Program-made: the position numbers and the translations under genes
Notes under the pieces: generated by a model
Told to the model about the DNA's origin: nothing
Database searches by the model: none
The model's input: only the letters and a program-made list of their open reading frames with translations
Part shown: positions 8,200 through 16,948 of the stretch, piece after piece
Numbering within the stretch: position 1 is the first letter of the stretch
Layout: every line of letters starts with the position of its first letter
DNA from: Pseudoalteromonas sp. A25
GTDB lineage: Bacteria > Pseudomonadota > Gammaproteobacteria > Enterobacterales > Alteromonadaceae
DNA: 64,000 bases
Direction: 5' to 3'
Assembly (NCBI RefSeq): GCF_009176705.1
Contig: NZ_AP021846.1
Span: 3,322,501-3,386,500 of the forward strand

Positions 8200-8967
8200 C
8201 TATATTTCATGCTGATAGCTAAAACCTAATGCAGTAATACCGCTGCCATCTACTACTCTAGCAACCGCTTCATCACTTGCAAACGTCGGTAGTGCAGACC
8301 CCCAATGCGCGCATTTTTGTTGATAGTAACTTAGCCGTGTTGGATGGGATGGATGGCAGACGTTATAGATATCTTCGGCCTGCTGCCAATTCTCTAAAAC
8401 ACAGAAGATGGCGTTGAGTACATCTTGCTGGTGTACCATATTCACTAAACTTTGAGATGAACTGGTTAGCTGCTTAGCTGCAACAAAGCGACCTGGCTCT
8501 CTACTTGGTCCAACAAGCCCAGCCAAACGCAGTAGCTTGCCACCGTGACCAAGCACCATTTTTTCCGCCTCTACGAGTATACTCTGCCTAGGGCTTAGGT
8601 TCACATTAAACACGTCACATTGCTCGGTATATGTCTGCGCTTCACTGGGGTAAACACCTGTACTAGAACACAATAAGAAACCCTTTCGCTTAAAGCTATT
8701 ACTAAGCGATAGAGCTTTGTTAAGTAATCGCAAGTAATTACTCTCTTTTTGCCTAGCCCGCGGTGGAACTGCACATACCCACCAAGCATTTTCTAACGAA
8801 ATCGTACTCTCTAATTTATCATCGTTAAGACAAAAAACTCGCTCATAACTTTCACTGTTATTTCTCAGTTGTGTACGAGTTCCTTCAACTTGCCAACCTT
8901 TCGCTTTAGCCTGCAAGCATAATGGCTTACCTAACCAACCGGCTCCTAAGACTACCAATTTATTCAT
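8200..8967 (-). CDS. NAD(P)-binding epimerase/dehydratase-like protein (YeeZ-like)
   Basis: A 255-residue atypical short-chain dehydrogenase with an N-terminal Rossmann motif, LVVLGAGWLGKPL (G-x-G-x-x-G at residues 8-13). A Ser-Thr-Gly-Val-Tyr block (SSTGVYPS, about 104-111) resembles extended SDR active sites, but the usual Y-x-x-x-K is not obvious. It is similar in plan to E. coli YeeZ, whose substrate is unknown. It starts 24 bp after envZ on the same strand and may be the last gene of ompR-envZ transcription. No strong ribosome site lies close to ATG 8967. A defined function cannot be given. Confidence 0.65.
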   Translation of the reverse strand: MNKLVVLGAGWLGKPLCLQAKAKGWQVEGTRTQLRNNSESYERVFCLNDDKLESTISLENAWWVCAVPPRARQKESNYLRLLNKALSLSNSFKRKGFLLCSSTGVYPSEAQTYTEQCDVFNVNLSPRQSILVEAEKMVLGHGGKLLRLAGLVGPSREPGRFVAAKQLTSSSQSLVNMVHQQDVLNAIFCVLENWQQAEDIYNVCHPSHPTRLSYYQQKCAHWGSALPTFASDEAVARVVDGSGITALGFSYQHEI

Positions 8968-8991
8968 CAGATTTTTTTACCTCAAAAACAC

Positions 8992-10296
8992 TTATGACTT
9001 ATAGGTGGGTAAAAAGACCTCGGCACTCAACCCACCACCACGTCTATTTCTAAGTTTTACCTGCCCACCATGCGTCGTAACAATGCGCTTTATAATCGCT
9101 AAACCCAATCCACTACCTTCACTGCCTCGAGCCTGATCACCTTGTTTAAAAGGCTCAAACACACTCTCCAACTCACTTTCGGGAATACCAGGGCCGCGAT
9201 CTTTTACTTTTATAGCGACATTTTTTTCACGGGGATCATAGTGTGTACTAACTTCTATTGCATCGTCTGAGTAGCGTATTGCATTTTCAATCATATTCGT
9301 CAAAACACGTTTTAACGCAACAGCATTCATCATGACGTCTGGGTTTTCTGAAGCCATTGACAAACGAATCGTTCGCTTGTGCTTTTTCTCCGCTTGAACT
9401 ACATCTTCAACAAGCGTATTCAAGTCCTCAACAGCCATTTCCCCGCTGTGATGGTGGCGAAGATATTCAATAAATTGATCAATGATGGCGTTCATGTCCT
9501 CAATATCATCGATGATCCCTTCTTTTAAATAATCTTCTTCATCGGCCATCATTTCTGTCGCTAAGCGAATACGCGTTAAAGGTGTACGCAAGTCATGAGA
9601 CACACCTGCCATCAATAATCTCCGATCGCTTTCCAGTTCAGCGATCCCTTTAGACATTTGGTTGAAAGCACGAGTTACTTCGATAACTTCGGTAGACCCT
9701 CGCTCGACTAGGCGCGTAGAGAAATCACCAACACCAACACGCCCTGCCGCCATCTGTAGCGCTTTCAATGGCCTATTTAAATGACGAGCAAACCACCACC
9801 CACCCAATACACTTAAAAAACCGATACTAGACAGATAAAAAACCAGAAACTCAAGTTTGGTTTCACTCAAACCTGTTAATGGTACCCTTACCCAGTAGCC
9901 AGGTGCCTGCGGGGCTTCAACCCAATAAACAACAGGGTCACCTTGACTAATACGCACGCGTGCTGAGCCATTTAGTTGCTCCGACATGCTTTTCGATAAC
10001 AAGCTATATTCTTTTGCGCGGTCTAGGCCATTAATATATGCCTGACGCTGTGTCATCACCTCGATACCGGTAATTTCAAAAAACTTTTCCGATAACTCTG
10101 CGTTGACCTCTACACCTTCCTCCCAATCGATAAAAACGGTTTTAACTTGCTTTGCCAGCATTAAGTTGACTTGTTCAAAGGTGGGTTTAAATACGTAAAG
10201 CGTGACCGTTATATAAGAAACAATCTGATTTAACAGTAATAGTGCCCCAACAAAAAACACCGTTTGCCCAAAGGCACTTCTTGGAAATAAACTCAT
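8992..10296 (-). CDS. envZ: Osmosensor histidine kinase EnvZ
   Basis: A 434-residue membrane sensor kinase. Helix one (about residues 10-35) and helix two (about 155-175) bound a periplasmic loop; HAMP follows at about 178-230; the dimerisation box is [20 protein letters not shown] with His at about 237; the ATPase domain carries N ([12 protein letters not shown]), G1 (DRGPGIP) and G2 (GSGLGLAI) boxes. Start ATG 10296 lies 8 bp after the ompR stop; longer upstream frames run into ompR and are rejected. It phosphorylates and dephosphorylates OmpR in response to osmolarity or envelope conditions. The ompR-envZ pair divergent from greB is a conserved gammaproteobacterial arrangement. Confidence 0.93.
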   Translation of the reverse strand: MSLFPRSAFGQTVFFVGALLLLNQIVSYITVTLYVFKPTFEQVNLMLAKQVKTVFIDWEEGVEVNAELSEKFFEITGIEVMTQRQAYINGLDRAKEYSLLSKSMSEQLNGSARVRISQGDPVVYWVEAPQAPGYWVRVPLTGLSETKLEFLVFYLSSIGFLSVLGGWWFARHLNRPLKALQMAAGRVGVGDFSTRLVERGSTEVIEVTRAFNQMSKGIAELESDRRLLMAGVSHDLRTPLTRIRLATEMMADEEDYLKEGIIDDIEDMNAIIDQFIEYLRHHHSGEMAVEDLNTLVEDVVQAEKKHKRTIRLSMASENPDVMMNAVALKRVLTNMIENAIRYSDDAIEVSTHYDPREKNVAIKVKDRGPGIPESELESVFEPFKQGDQARGSEGSGLGLAIIKRIVTTHGGQVKLRNRRGGGLSAEVFLPTYKS

Positions 10297-10304
10297 AAAA
10301 GTCG

Positions 10305-11024
10305 CTATTTTTGACCATCCGGTACAAAGACATACCCCAAGCCCCACACGGTTTGAATATAGCGAGGGTTTGCTGCATCTTCTTCTATCATTCGTCTTAA
10401 GCGCGATACCTGAACATCGATACTTCGTTCCAGGGCACTATAATCTCGACCGCGGGCAAGATTCATTAGCTTATCTCGACTCAATGGCTCTCGAGGGTGA
10501 CTAACTAATGCTTTAAGTACAGCAAATTCACCGCTGGTCAAAGATAAAACCTCATCCCCTTTGTGCATCTCTCTAGTCGCCAAATTTAGCTTGAAAATGC
10601 CAAATACGACTTCATTTTCTTGCGCAGAAGGGGCGCCAGGTACTTCCTTCGCTCGGCGGCGCAAAATCGCTTTTATACGAGCTAGCAGCTCGCGAGGATT
10701 AAATGGTTTTGGAATATAGTCATCTGCACCTAACTCCAGACCAATGATACGATCCACTTCGTCTCCTTTGGCTGTGAGCATAACGATAGGGATTTCATTT
10801 TCTTTTTGTCTTAAACGACGACAAATTGATAACCCGTCTTCGCCTGGTAACATCAGATCAAGCACCATTAAGTGAAAGTTTTCGCGCTCTAATAGACGAT
10901 CCATCTGTTCGCTATTCGCGGCGGTACGCACGATAAACCCCTGTTCTACTAGATAGCGTTCAAGCAAGCTGCGCAAACGCATATCGTCATCGACAACTAG
11001 TACCTTAGTAGTTTCATTTCCCAT
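10305..11024 (-). CDS. ompR: Osmolarity response regulator OmpR
   Basis: A 239-residue response regulator: receiver domain (about residues 6-120) with acidic pair DDD at 11-13, phospho-acceptor Asp in [13 protein letters not shown] (about 56) and Lys in PKPFNPREL (about 106), then an OmpR-type winged helix (about 137-235) ending [13 protein letters not shown]. The length equals that of E. coli OmpR. It precedes envZ by 8 bp and is divergent from greB. A tandem GTTAC-type site lies 84 bp upstream of its start, suggesting autoregulation. Confidence 0.95.
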   Translation of the reverse strand: MGNETTKVLVVDDDMRLRSLLERYLVEQGFIVRTAANSEQMDRLLERENFHLMVLDLMLPGEDGLSICRRLRQKENEIPIVMLTAKGDEVDRIIGLELGADDYIPKPFNPRELLARIKAILRRRAKEVPGAPSAQENEVVFGIFKLNLATREMHKGDEVLSLTSGEFAVLKALVSHPREPLSRDKLMNLARGRDYSALERSIDVQVSRLRRMIEEDAANPRYIQTVWGLGYVFVPDGQK

Positions 11025-11108
11025 ACGATGTTCTTCTTGTTATAAAATACTTTAACCTAATATAATTGAAAAACAGCAAACTAGACACCATACCTTTTAA
11101 GAACTTTT

Positions 11109-11124
11109 GTTACTGAACGTTACA
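11109..11124. promoter_or_regulatory. Candidate OmpR binding site in the ompR-greB divergent region
   Basis: GTTACTGAACGTTACA contains two GTTAC half-sites spaced exactly 10 bp apart, as in tandem OmpR recognition boxes (GTTACA-N4-GTTACA type). It sits in the 192-bp gap between ompR and greB, 84 bp before ompR and 92 bp before greB. The match is seen directly; function for ompR autoregulation or greB control is inference. Confidence 0.5.
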
Positions 11125-11216
11125 ATTTACCGTAATTGAACAAATTGAGCACAATCTTGCCGCTGTTTAATAGCATGAGCAATAGCGGACTCAATAAAAT
11201 CAACTAGATACAAGAT

Positions 11217-11690
11217 ATGAAGACCAACCTAATCACCCCTGAAGGGTACAGACAACTGCAACAGGAACACGACCACCTGTGGCATGAAAAACGCCCCGAA
11301 ATAACCAAAATTGTATCGTGGGCTGCAAGTTTAGGTGACCGCTCTGAAAATGCAGATTACACTTTTAATAAACGTTTGCTTCGTCAGATTGACCGACGTG
11401 TAAGATATTTACGTAAACGCCTCCCAGACTTAAAAATTGTCGAGTATTCAGAGCAACAAGCAGGCAAGGTGTATTTCGGCGCTTGGGTCGAAATCGAAAA
11501 TGAACAACAAGAAGTGAAACGTTTTCGCATCGTTGGTCCTGATGAAATTTATGATCGTAAAGATTACGTCTCTATTGATGCCCCCATGGCCCGAGCGCTA
11601 TTGGGCAAACAAGTAGATGATGAATTTACTGTTCGCACCCCCGAAGGAGACAAAACGTGGTTTGTGAATAGTATAGAATACAGCAGCTGA
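11217..11690 (+). CDS. greB: Transcription elongation factor GreB
   Basis: A 157-residue Gre factor that enters the RNA polymerase secondary channel and stimulates cleavage of backtracked RNA. The N-terminal coiled coil (about residues 1-75) contains the acidic tip ASLGDRSENADYTFNKR (Asp and Glu before NADY), with the KRLLRQIDRRVRYL pattern that separates GreB from GreA. The C-terminal FKBP-like domain contains RIVGPDEIYDRKDYVSIDAPMARALLGK. The length is that of GreB. It is divergent from ompR, as in E. coli, and followed 93 bp later by tex, which also follows greB in E. coli (yhgF). Confidence 0.96.
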   Translation: MKTNLITPEGYRQLQQEHDHLWHEKRPEITKIVSWAASLGDRSENADYTFNKRLLRQIDRRVRYLRKRLPDLKIVEYSEQQAGKVYFGAWVEIENEQQEVKRFRIVGPDEIYDRKDYVSIDAPMARALLGKQVDDEFTVRTPEGDKTWFVNSIEYSS

Positions 11691-11783
11691 GGTTCTTATC
11701 TACAGCTGCTATGATATCATTCAAATCATTCTCGCTCATCACGCACAAAGAGCGTATATAATTGAACTTTATAAGGATTTTGC

Positions 11784-14102
11784 ATGAGCAACATCTCGGC
11801 TCGTTTAGCTCAGGAGCTAAACGCCAAAGAGCAACAAGTCATCGCCGCCACCACTTTACTTGATGAAGGTGCAACGGTACCGTTTATCGCACGTTACCGT
11901 AAAGAAGTGACAGGTGGTCTTGACGACACACAGCTGCGTTTACTTGAACAGCGCCTTGGTTACCTAAGAGAGCTTGAAGAGCGCCGTGCCTTTATTCTCA
12001 ATACCATAACTGAACAAGGTAAACTATCCGATACCTTGGCGGCAGATATAAACAATGCACAAAGTAAAACCGAGCTTGAAGACCTTTACCTACCCTATAA
12101 GCCTAAACGCAGAACTAAAGGTCAAATAGCCATAGAAGCAGGCTTAGAGCCGCTAGCTGATGCGTTATTCAATAACCATGATTTGAACCCAGAGCAGCAA
12201 GCTGCGGACTTTATCAATGCAGATAAGGGCGTTGAAGATGAAAAAGCGGCTTTGGATGGCGCTAAATTTATTTTGATGGAACGCTTTGCAGAAGATGCAA
12301 AATTACTGGCTAAATTTCGCCATCACCTGCAACAAAATGCACAACTAGAAGCAAAAGTCATCTCAGGCAAAGAAGAAACCGGTAGTAAATACCGTGATTA
12401 CTTTGAACATAGTGAAAAGCTCGCCAAAGTGCCTTCGCATAGAGCGCTTGCAATGTTGCGAGCGCGTAATGAGGGAGTGCTGCAATTAGCCATTAATCCA
12501 GAGCCTGATGTGGAAGATGCACAACAGTTTTGTGCACAACTTATCGCAGATCATTATCAATTAAATATCAGTACGGCAAATGCCAGTAAGTGGTTAATGA
12601 GTGTTGTGCAATGGACATGGAAAGTAAAACTTGCATTACATTTAGAAAATGAATTTTTAGGGACTCTGCGAGAGCGCGCAGAAACAGATGCCATCGATGT
12701 ATTCGCGAAAAACCTCAAAGATTTGTTGATGGCGGCACCTGCAGGGCCTCGCGTTACAATGGGCATTGACCCTGGACTTCGCACAGGCTGCAAAGTTGCC
12801 GTGGTTGACGCAACAGGAAAACTACTAGCAACTAATACTATTTTCCCTCATGCGCCACAAAACCACTGGGACAAGTCGCTAAGAACCCTAGAGCAGGTTT
12901 GTCGCCAGTATAAAGTAGAACTAATAGCGATCGGTAACGGCACAGCTTCACGCGAAACAGACAAACTTGCCGCTGAGTTACTTAAAGCTGCTAGTGAGTT
13001 AAAGCTAAATAAAATTATGGTAAGTGAAGCTGGGGCGTCTGTTTATTCAGCCTCAGAGTTTGCAGCCAATGAGTTTCCTGATTTAGATGTGTCATTACGA
13101 GGCGCAGTATCAATAGCACGTCGATTACAAGATCCACTAGCCGAGCTAGTAAAAATAGAACCTAAGTCAATTGGCGTTGGGCAGTATCAACATGATGTAT
13201 CGCAAAGCCAATTAGGCCAGAGCCTGACTTCTGTCGTAGAAGACTGTGTAAACTCTGTTGGTGTCGATGTTAATACCGCATCGGTTCCTTTGCTGACACG
13301 TGTATCTGGTTTAAACAAGACCTTAGCAACAAACATCGTTAAATATCGTGATCAACATGGCTCTTTCTCTAGCCGAACTCAATTGAAGAAAGTCGAGCGA
13401 TTAGGCCCTAAAGCGTTTGAGCAAGCAGCCGGCTTTTTAAGAATTATCAATGGTAAAGACCCACTTGATAGTTCTGCGGTTCACCCAGAAGCATACCCTG
13501 TTGTTAAACAGATATGCGAGGTGAAGCAAGTATCAGTATCAAGCCTTATTGGTAATACTGAGTTACTCAATAAGCTTGTGGCCAATGACTTTACAAGTGA
13601 AAAGTTTGGTCTACCGACAGTTACCGACATCATTAAGGAACTAGACAAGCCAGGGAGAGATCCACGACCTGAGTTTAAAACCGCCACATTTAAAGCGGGC
13701 GTAGAAACAATCAACGACCTAAAAGTGGGTATGATTTTGGAAGGGGTTGTTTCAAACGTAGCTAATTTTGGTGCTTTTGTAGATGTAGGCGTACATCAAG
13801 ATGGCTTAGTGCATATTTCAGCAATTACGAATAAGTTTATTTCAGACCCCAGAGAAGTTGTCAAAGCTGGCGATATCGTTAAAGTTAAAGTGATTGAAGT
13901 AGATGCAGCCCGAAAACGAATAAGTTTTACAATGCGTTTAGATGATGAGGTACACAACACGCCAAAGTCACACCAACCAGCATCTAACCCTAAAAAGGCT
14001 ACGGCATCAAAACCCGCCAATAAATCGAAACCAAAACGAGACTCTGGTAATGCGGCAATGGGGAACGCATTTGCTGAAGCATTCGCCAAGTTGAAAAAGT
14101 AA
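11784..14102 (+). CDS. tex: Tex-family transcription accessory RNA-binding protein
   Basis: A 772-residue Tex/YhgF protein. Order of domains: an N-terminal helical region with [12 protein letters not shown] (about residues 39-50), a YqgF/RNase H-like domain beginning [10 protein letters not shown] (about 325), helix-hairpin-helix repeats (about 495-560; [17 protein letters not shown]) and a C-terminal S1 RNA-binding domain (about 648-725; [24 protein letters not shown]). A basic Lys/Pro/Ser-rich tail follows. Tex proteins bind RNA and RNA polymerase-linked complexes; the exact role is not settled. AAGGAT lies just upstream of ATG 11784. A strong hairpin terminator follows seven bases after the stop. 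Confidence 0.96.
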   Translation: MSNISARLAQELNAKEQQVIAATTLLDEGATVPFIARYRKEVTGGLDDTQLRLLEQRLGYLRELEERRAFILNTITEQGKLSDTLAADINNAQSKTELEDLYLPYKPKRRTKGQIAIEAGLEPLADALFNNHDLNPEQQAADFINADKGVEDEKAALDGAKFILMERFAEDAKLLAKFRHHLQQNAQLEAKVISGKEETGSKYRDYFEHSEKLAKVPSHRALAMLRARNEGVLQLAINPEPDVEDAQQFCAQLIADHYQLNISTANASKWLMSVVQWTWKVKLALHLENEFLGTLRERAETDAIDVFAKNLKDLLMAAPAGPRVTMGIDPGLRTGCKVAVVDATGKLLATNTIFPHAPQNHWDKSLRTLEQVCRQYKVELIAIGNGTASRETDKLAAELLKAASELKLNKIMVSEAGASVYSASEFAANEFPDLDVSLRGAVSIARRLQDPLAELVKIEPKSIGVGQYQHDVSQSQLGQSLTSVVEDCVNSVGVDVNTASVPLLTRVSGLNKTLATNIVKYRDQHGSFSSRTQLKKVERLGPKAFEQAAGFLRIINGKDPLDSSAVHPEAYPVVKQICEVKQVSVSSLIGNTELLNKLVANDFTSEKFGLPTVTDIIKELDKPGRDPRPEFKTATFKAGVETINDLKVGMILEGVVSNVANFGAFVDVGVHQDGLVHISAITNKFISDPREVVKAGDIVKVKVIEVDAARKRISFTMRLDDEVHNTPKSHQPASNPKKATASKPANKSKPKRDSGNAAMGNAFAEAFAKLKK

Positions 14103-14108
14103 AAAAAA

Positions 14109-14128
14109 GCCGTATCGATTGATACGGC
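14109..14128. terminator. Bidirectional Rho-independent terminator after tex
   Basis: A perfect 8-bp stem, GCCGTATC / GATACGGC with loop GATT, is preceded by an A-run and followed by TTTTTATT. It can terminate tex on the plus strand and the convergent metalloprotease-like gene on the minus strand. Confidence 0.92.
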
Positions 14129-14138
14129 TTTTTATTAA

Positions 14139-15038
14139 CTAAACGCTTAGTGACAAAGCAGAGGGCTTATCGGGTGAGGCCACATGCTGATAAAAATCGT
14201 TTATCCTTAGTGCTCTAGCTTGGATCTGAGGATCTCTATCAATTGGCAGCGCAACCGAATATGGATCTGCGCTCTCCTCTAACCGTGCTCTGTCCCCTTG
14301 AGCAACTTGCCCTTCCTCTCCTTCAGCGCCTTTTAATCGACGAGTTTGATACGTTGCTACCCCTGAACGAGATTGCTCATCATCGCCGCTAATTCGCTGC
14401 TTTGCCAACTCAGCTTGAGCTGCAGTTAATTTTTGTGTCGCGTCGGCCGCAATCGCGCGGTCTGCACCTGAAGGCTCAGCGGGCGCTAACGCTGCAGCTC
14501 TAACCGTTTGCATTTTATCGATCGTCTGTTGCGGATCGCCTGGGATCTCAGCAACATCTATCATCACTTCTCCGCCTACGGCATAATTGTTACCGTCGGG
14601 ACCTCGCTGATACTCGTAACTGGGAGAGCCCGCATATTGCCCTCCCACTCGCGCATGCGCTTGCTCATGCATACGTACTTCTTGGTCTCGGGCCTTGAGC
14701 TCTTGTATTTCTTGCTGTTTTACTTTTTCTTCATTTTCAGCGCGCGTGTCTTGCTCTTCACCATCTTGCTGTTTACCTTGCTGACGGCCTTCCTGCTCCT
14801 TCTCTTCTATGGGTTTATCTTTACCATTTTGAGAACGAGAACTGTACAACGGAGAATCGTCAGGAGAGTTTGCTTTCGCTTTGTCTCCCTCATTTGCGCT
14901 TTTGTGTTCAGTAAAACTAGCTGCGGTAGACGGTGCTTTGGGTATTATTTCGCGCACCTGATTGTCACGTCTAGCCGTTTCGGTGTAGACGTTTGCGGTA
15001 TTGAGGTTCATCGCCGGTGGAGGCGTTACGATGTTCAT
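14139..15038 (-). CDS. SprA-related putative metalloprotease
   Basis: A 299-residue protein of the SprA-related/CJM1_0395 putative metalloprotease family. A low-complexity Gln/Glu/Lys/Asp-rich linker (about residues 40-115) precedes the conserved core, which holds an HExxH motif (HEQAH, residues 124-128) in RMHEQAHARVGG, then YAGSPSYEYQRGPDGNNYAVGGEV. The rest is Ala/Gln/Glu-rich. No signal peptide or membrane helix is seen. Peptidase activity is predicted from the motif only and no substrate is known. It lies 14 bp after a mini-protein gene that resembles flagellar axial protein ends, on the same strand. It ends facing tex, sharing the terminator. Confidence 0.7.
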   Translation of the reverse strand: MNIVTPPPAMNLNTANVYTETARRDNQVREIIPKAPSTAASFTEHKSANEGDKAKANSPDDSPLYSSRSQNGKDKPIEEKEQEGRQQGKQQDGEEQDTRAENEEKVKQQEIQELKARDQEVRMHEQAHARVGGQYAGSPSYEYQRGPDGNNYAVGGEVMIDVAEIPGDPQQTIDKMQTVRAAALAPAEPSGADRAIAADATQKLTAAQAELAKQRISGDDEQSRSGVATYQTRRLKGAEGEEGQVAQGDRARLEESADPYSVALPIDRDPQIQARALRINDFYQHVASPDKPSALSLSV

Positions 15039-15052
15039 AACATACTAAAACA

Positions 15053-15361
15053 TTAAACTTTTATATCTATCAAAGTTCCTAAAACTTCATCTGCAGTGCG
15101 TATCGTTTGTGTATTTGCTTTGGCATTAAACTCTTCAACTTTCAAATTCACAAGCGCTTCATCTAATCTCGCTGGTTGAGACACCGGTGCAGTTGTGGCT
15201 TCATCAGAGCTCGCAGCTTTGAGTTGACGTTGTTGAGCTTGTTGATCATCAGTTTGATTTTGCACTGTAGCACGATTTACTTCAGCGCTCGCTCGCTCAA
15301 CCCCCTGACTGGCTCTATTAAAACCTTCTAGGCCGGTATTTAACACGTCACCTATTGGCAT
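15053..15361 (-). CDS. Small protein with flagellar axial-protein-like ends
   Basis: A 102-residue protein from ATG 15361 (MPIGDVLNTGLEGF). Its last 30 residues (NLKVEEFNAKANTQTIRTADEVLGTLIDIKV region) resemble the C-terminal helix of hook and rod proteins FlgE/FlgG, which typically read like A-N-A-K-x-I-x-T-A-D-x-M-L-x-T-L-I-N-I. The N-terminal part (LNTGLEGFNRASQGVERASAEVNRAT) resembles their N-terminal helix. The middle is a short Gln/Ala/Ser linker. The central D1/D2 domains of a real axial protein are missing, so it is not a hook protein. It is 14 bp upstream of the SprA-type gene and probably cotranscribed. Function is unknown; the resemblance is my reading of the sequence. Confidence 0.6.
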   Translation of the reverse strand: MPIGDVLNTGLEGFNRASQGVERASAEVNRATVQNQTDDQQAQQRQLKAASSDEATTAPVSQPARLDEALVNLKVEEFNAKANTQTIRTADEVLGTLIDIKV

Positions 15362-15463
15362 GTGGTTCTCCCGATATAGATACACATGGTTAATTATTGC
15401 GCAAATCTCAGTAAAAATAAAGTATGATTAAATAAAAAGTCCACCAGCCAAAAGCGCTAGATT

Positions 15464-16201
15464 TTAAAGTATTGATTTTAGGTAAGATAAAAATTCTCGG
15501 CGGTGAGAAATAAATGGCGCATGAGACGCCTTGCTCAATATTTTATAGCTAAACCTTGGGTTCAACTCAGACATCCTTGCAGGCACTTGCCGTGGCACTA
15601 ACGCATCTAAACGCCCAAAAATACCGTGCATTGGCAAAGATAAACAACCAAATAAAGCCCTCAAATCCTGACTTTTTAACAGTTCAAGGCCAACACTTAA
15701 AGCACGCTCATTGGCTGTAGGCTGGGCTTTTAACAAGGCTCGTAGTGCTTTAATATCTTCTTTGGCATGCTCACTGCCCATTGCTTGTATGGCTAAAAAT
15801 CGCTCTATTGTCTTAGATGTGTCTTGAGCTAGTTGCTTCATGAAGTCATTAAGAATTTGCTCACTGATCCCAGCCCAATTCTCAGCTTCAACAAAACAAG
15901 GAGAGGACGCAACAAATACAATTTTAGACACCTTTTCGGGATAATGTTTTGCTAAGTAAAGCGCAAACAATCCACCTAAAGACCACGCAACTATTATGCT
16001 GTCATTTTCAATTTGTGCTGCAAGCAACTCTGTAGCAGATGCCAAATTATACTCTGTGTGTGGCACACTCGCGCCCCCAAAACCCGGTAGGTTCAAACAC
16101 TTTATAGCCCCGCTATATGTTTCTTTTAACTCCTCTACGCATAACTGCCATACCGCTTTATTCATCCCCCATCCATGTAAAAAAACTAACTCACCTTGCA
16201 T
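15464..16201 (-). CDS. bioH: Pimeloyl-ACP methyl ester carboxylesterase
   Basis: A 245-residue alpha/beta hydrolase that removes the methyl group from pimeloyl-ACP methyl ester, closing the disguised fatty-acid cycle of biotin synthesis. Motifs: oxyanion HGWGMNKAVW near residue 9, nucleophile in AWSLGGLFALY near 77, Asp in GRLDALVP near 199 and His in SKASHAPF near 228. ATG 16201 is chosen because MQGELVFLHGWGMN matches the family start; an upstream open extension would cross the divergent comF promoter and gene start. The bioH/comF/nfuA neighbourhood is conserved in gammaproteobacteria. It has no strong terminator of its own. Confidence 0.88.
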   Translation of the reverse strand: MQGELVFLHGWGMNKAVWQLCVEELKETYSGAIKCLNLPGFGGASVPHTEYNLASATELLAAQIENDSIIVAWSLGGLFALYLAKHYPEKVSKIVFVASSPCFVEAENWAGISEQILNDFMKQLAQDTSKTIERFLAIQAMGSEHAKEDIKALRALLKAQPTANERALSVGLELLKSQDLRALFGCLSLPMHGIFGRLDALVPRQVPARMSELNPRFSYKILSKASHAPFISHRREFLSYLKSIL

Positions 16202-16273
16202 TATTGCTTTCCCCAACCAAAAATGAAGGTAATGATAACGCCTTAAAGCTCTAATGTAACGAATGGACTCGAT

Positions 16274-16948
16274 ATGCTGCTCAACTGTTTGTTTTCCTCT
16301 CGCTGTGCCTGCTGCCAAGCGCTAATAAACCATAATCACAGCCTGTGCAATAATTGCTTAGTCGATTTTCCTTTTTTCAGTCCTTCGCAAAACAACTTAC
16401 TATTAAGACCTGATGTTAAAAGAGCGATATCTTTAAAATATTGCAATGGACTATTTGCATGCGGCTGGTATCAAGGTTGGTTACAAGATTGGCTAAGTAA
16501 ATATAAGTTTCATAAACGCACTTATCTAAAACAACTCTTGATACAACTCATTCGCTACCAAATGCAGCGATTTTGGCAAAATGGAGGGTTTATACCTGAC
16601 ATATACTTTTTTATACCACTATCTCAAACGAGGTATGTAGCGCGAGGGTACAATCAGGTTACACAAACTTGGTTGCCAGCTTTACCTACAGGCAGTCAGG
16701 TAAGCCAAGATTTAGTAAGAAACAAAATAACTAAACCACAAAGTCAACTCTCTAAAACCGAGCGTCGCCGCAATGTTAAAAATGCTTTTTGTTTATCAAC
16801 TAATATCCAAGGTAAGAAAGTGGCCATTATCGACGATGTTGTTACAACGGGAAGCACAATGGATGTCGCAGCGCACGCTTGTTTGCAAGCTGGCGCTGCG
16901 CAGGTTTGGGCTTTTGCAACCAGCTTAACGCCCTTGAACAGTAAGTAG
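16274..16948 (+). CDS. comF: ComF/GntX-family amidophosphoribosyltransferase-like protein
   Basis: A 224-residue ComF/GntX-type protein. N-terminal Cys pairs (CACC and CNNC at about residues 11-28) form the zinc-binding part. The C-terminal phosphoribosyltransferase fold has the PRPP loop VAIIDDVVTTGSTM (about 182-195) and RGYNQVTQ. Homologues are needed for DNA uptake or for use of DNA as nutrient (E. coli GntX). It is divergent from bioH with 72 bp between starts, and its last 24 bp overlap the convergent M14 peptidase gene. The first residues resemble the family start, so ATG 16274 is accepted. Confidence 0.87.
   Translation: MLLNCLFSSRCACCQALINHNHSLCNNCLVDFPFFSPSQNNLLLRPDVKRAISLKYCNGLFACGWYQGWLQDWLSKYKFHKRTYLKQLLIQLIRYQMQRFWQNGGFIPDIYFFIPLSQTRYVARGYNQVTQTWLPALPTGSQVSQDLVRNKITKPQSQLSKTERRRNVKNAFCLSTNIQGKKVAIIDDVVTTGSTMDVAAHACLQAGAAQVWAFATSLTPLNSK

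Noticed and set aside
11684..11695. GCAGCTGAGGTT just at the greB stop resembles one end of the hairpin element at 797-1000
   Set aside because: Only 12 bases match, with no second arm or target duplication; it partly codes for the GreB C-terminus. Likely chance.
14508..15056. Hydrophobic open frame antisense to the SprA-type gene
   Set aside because: Low-complexity Leu/Phe-rich product arises from reading Glu/Gln/Lys codons on the opposite strand; no start signal.
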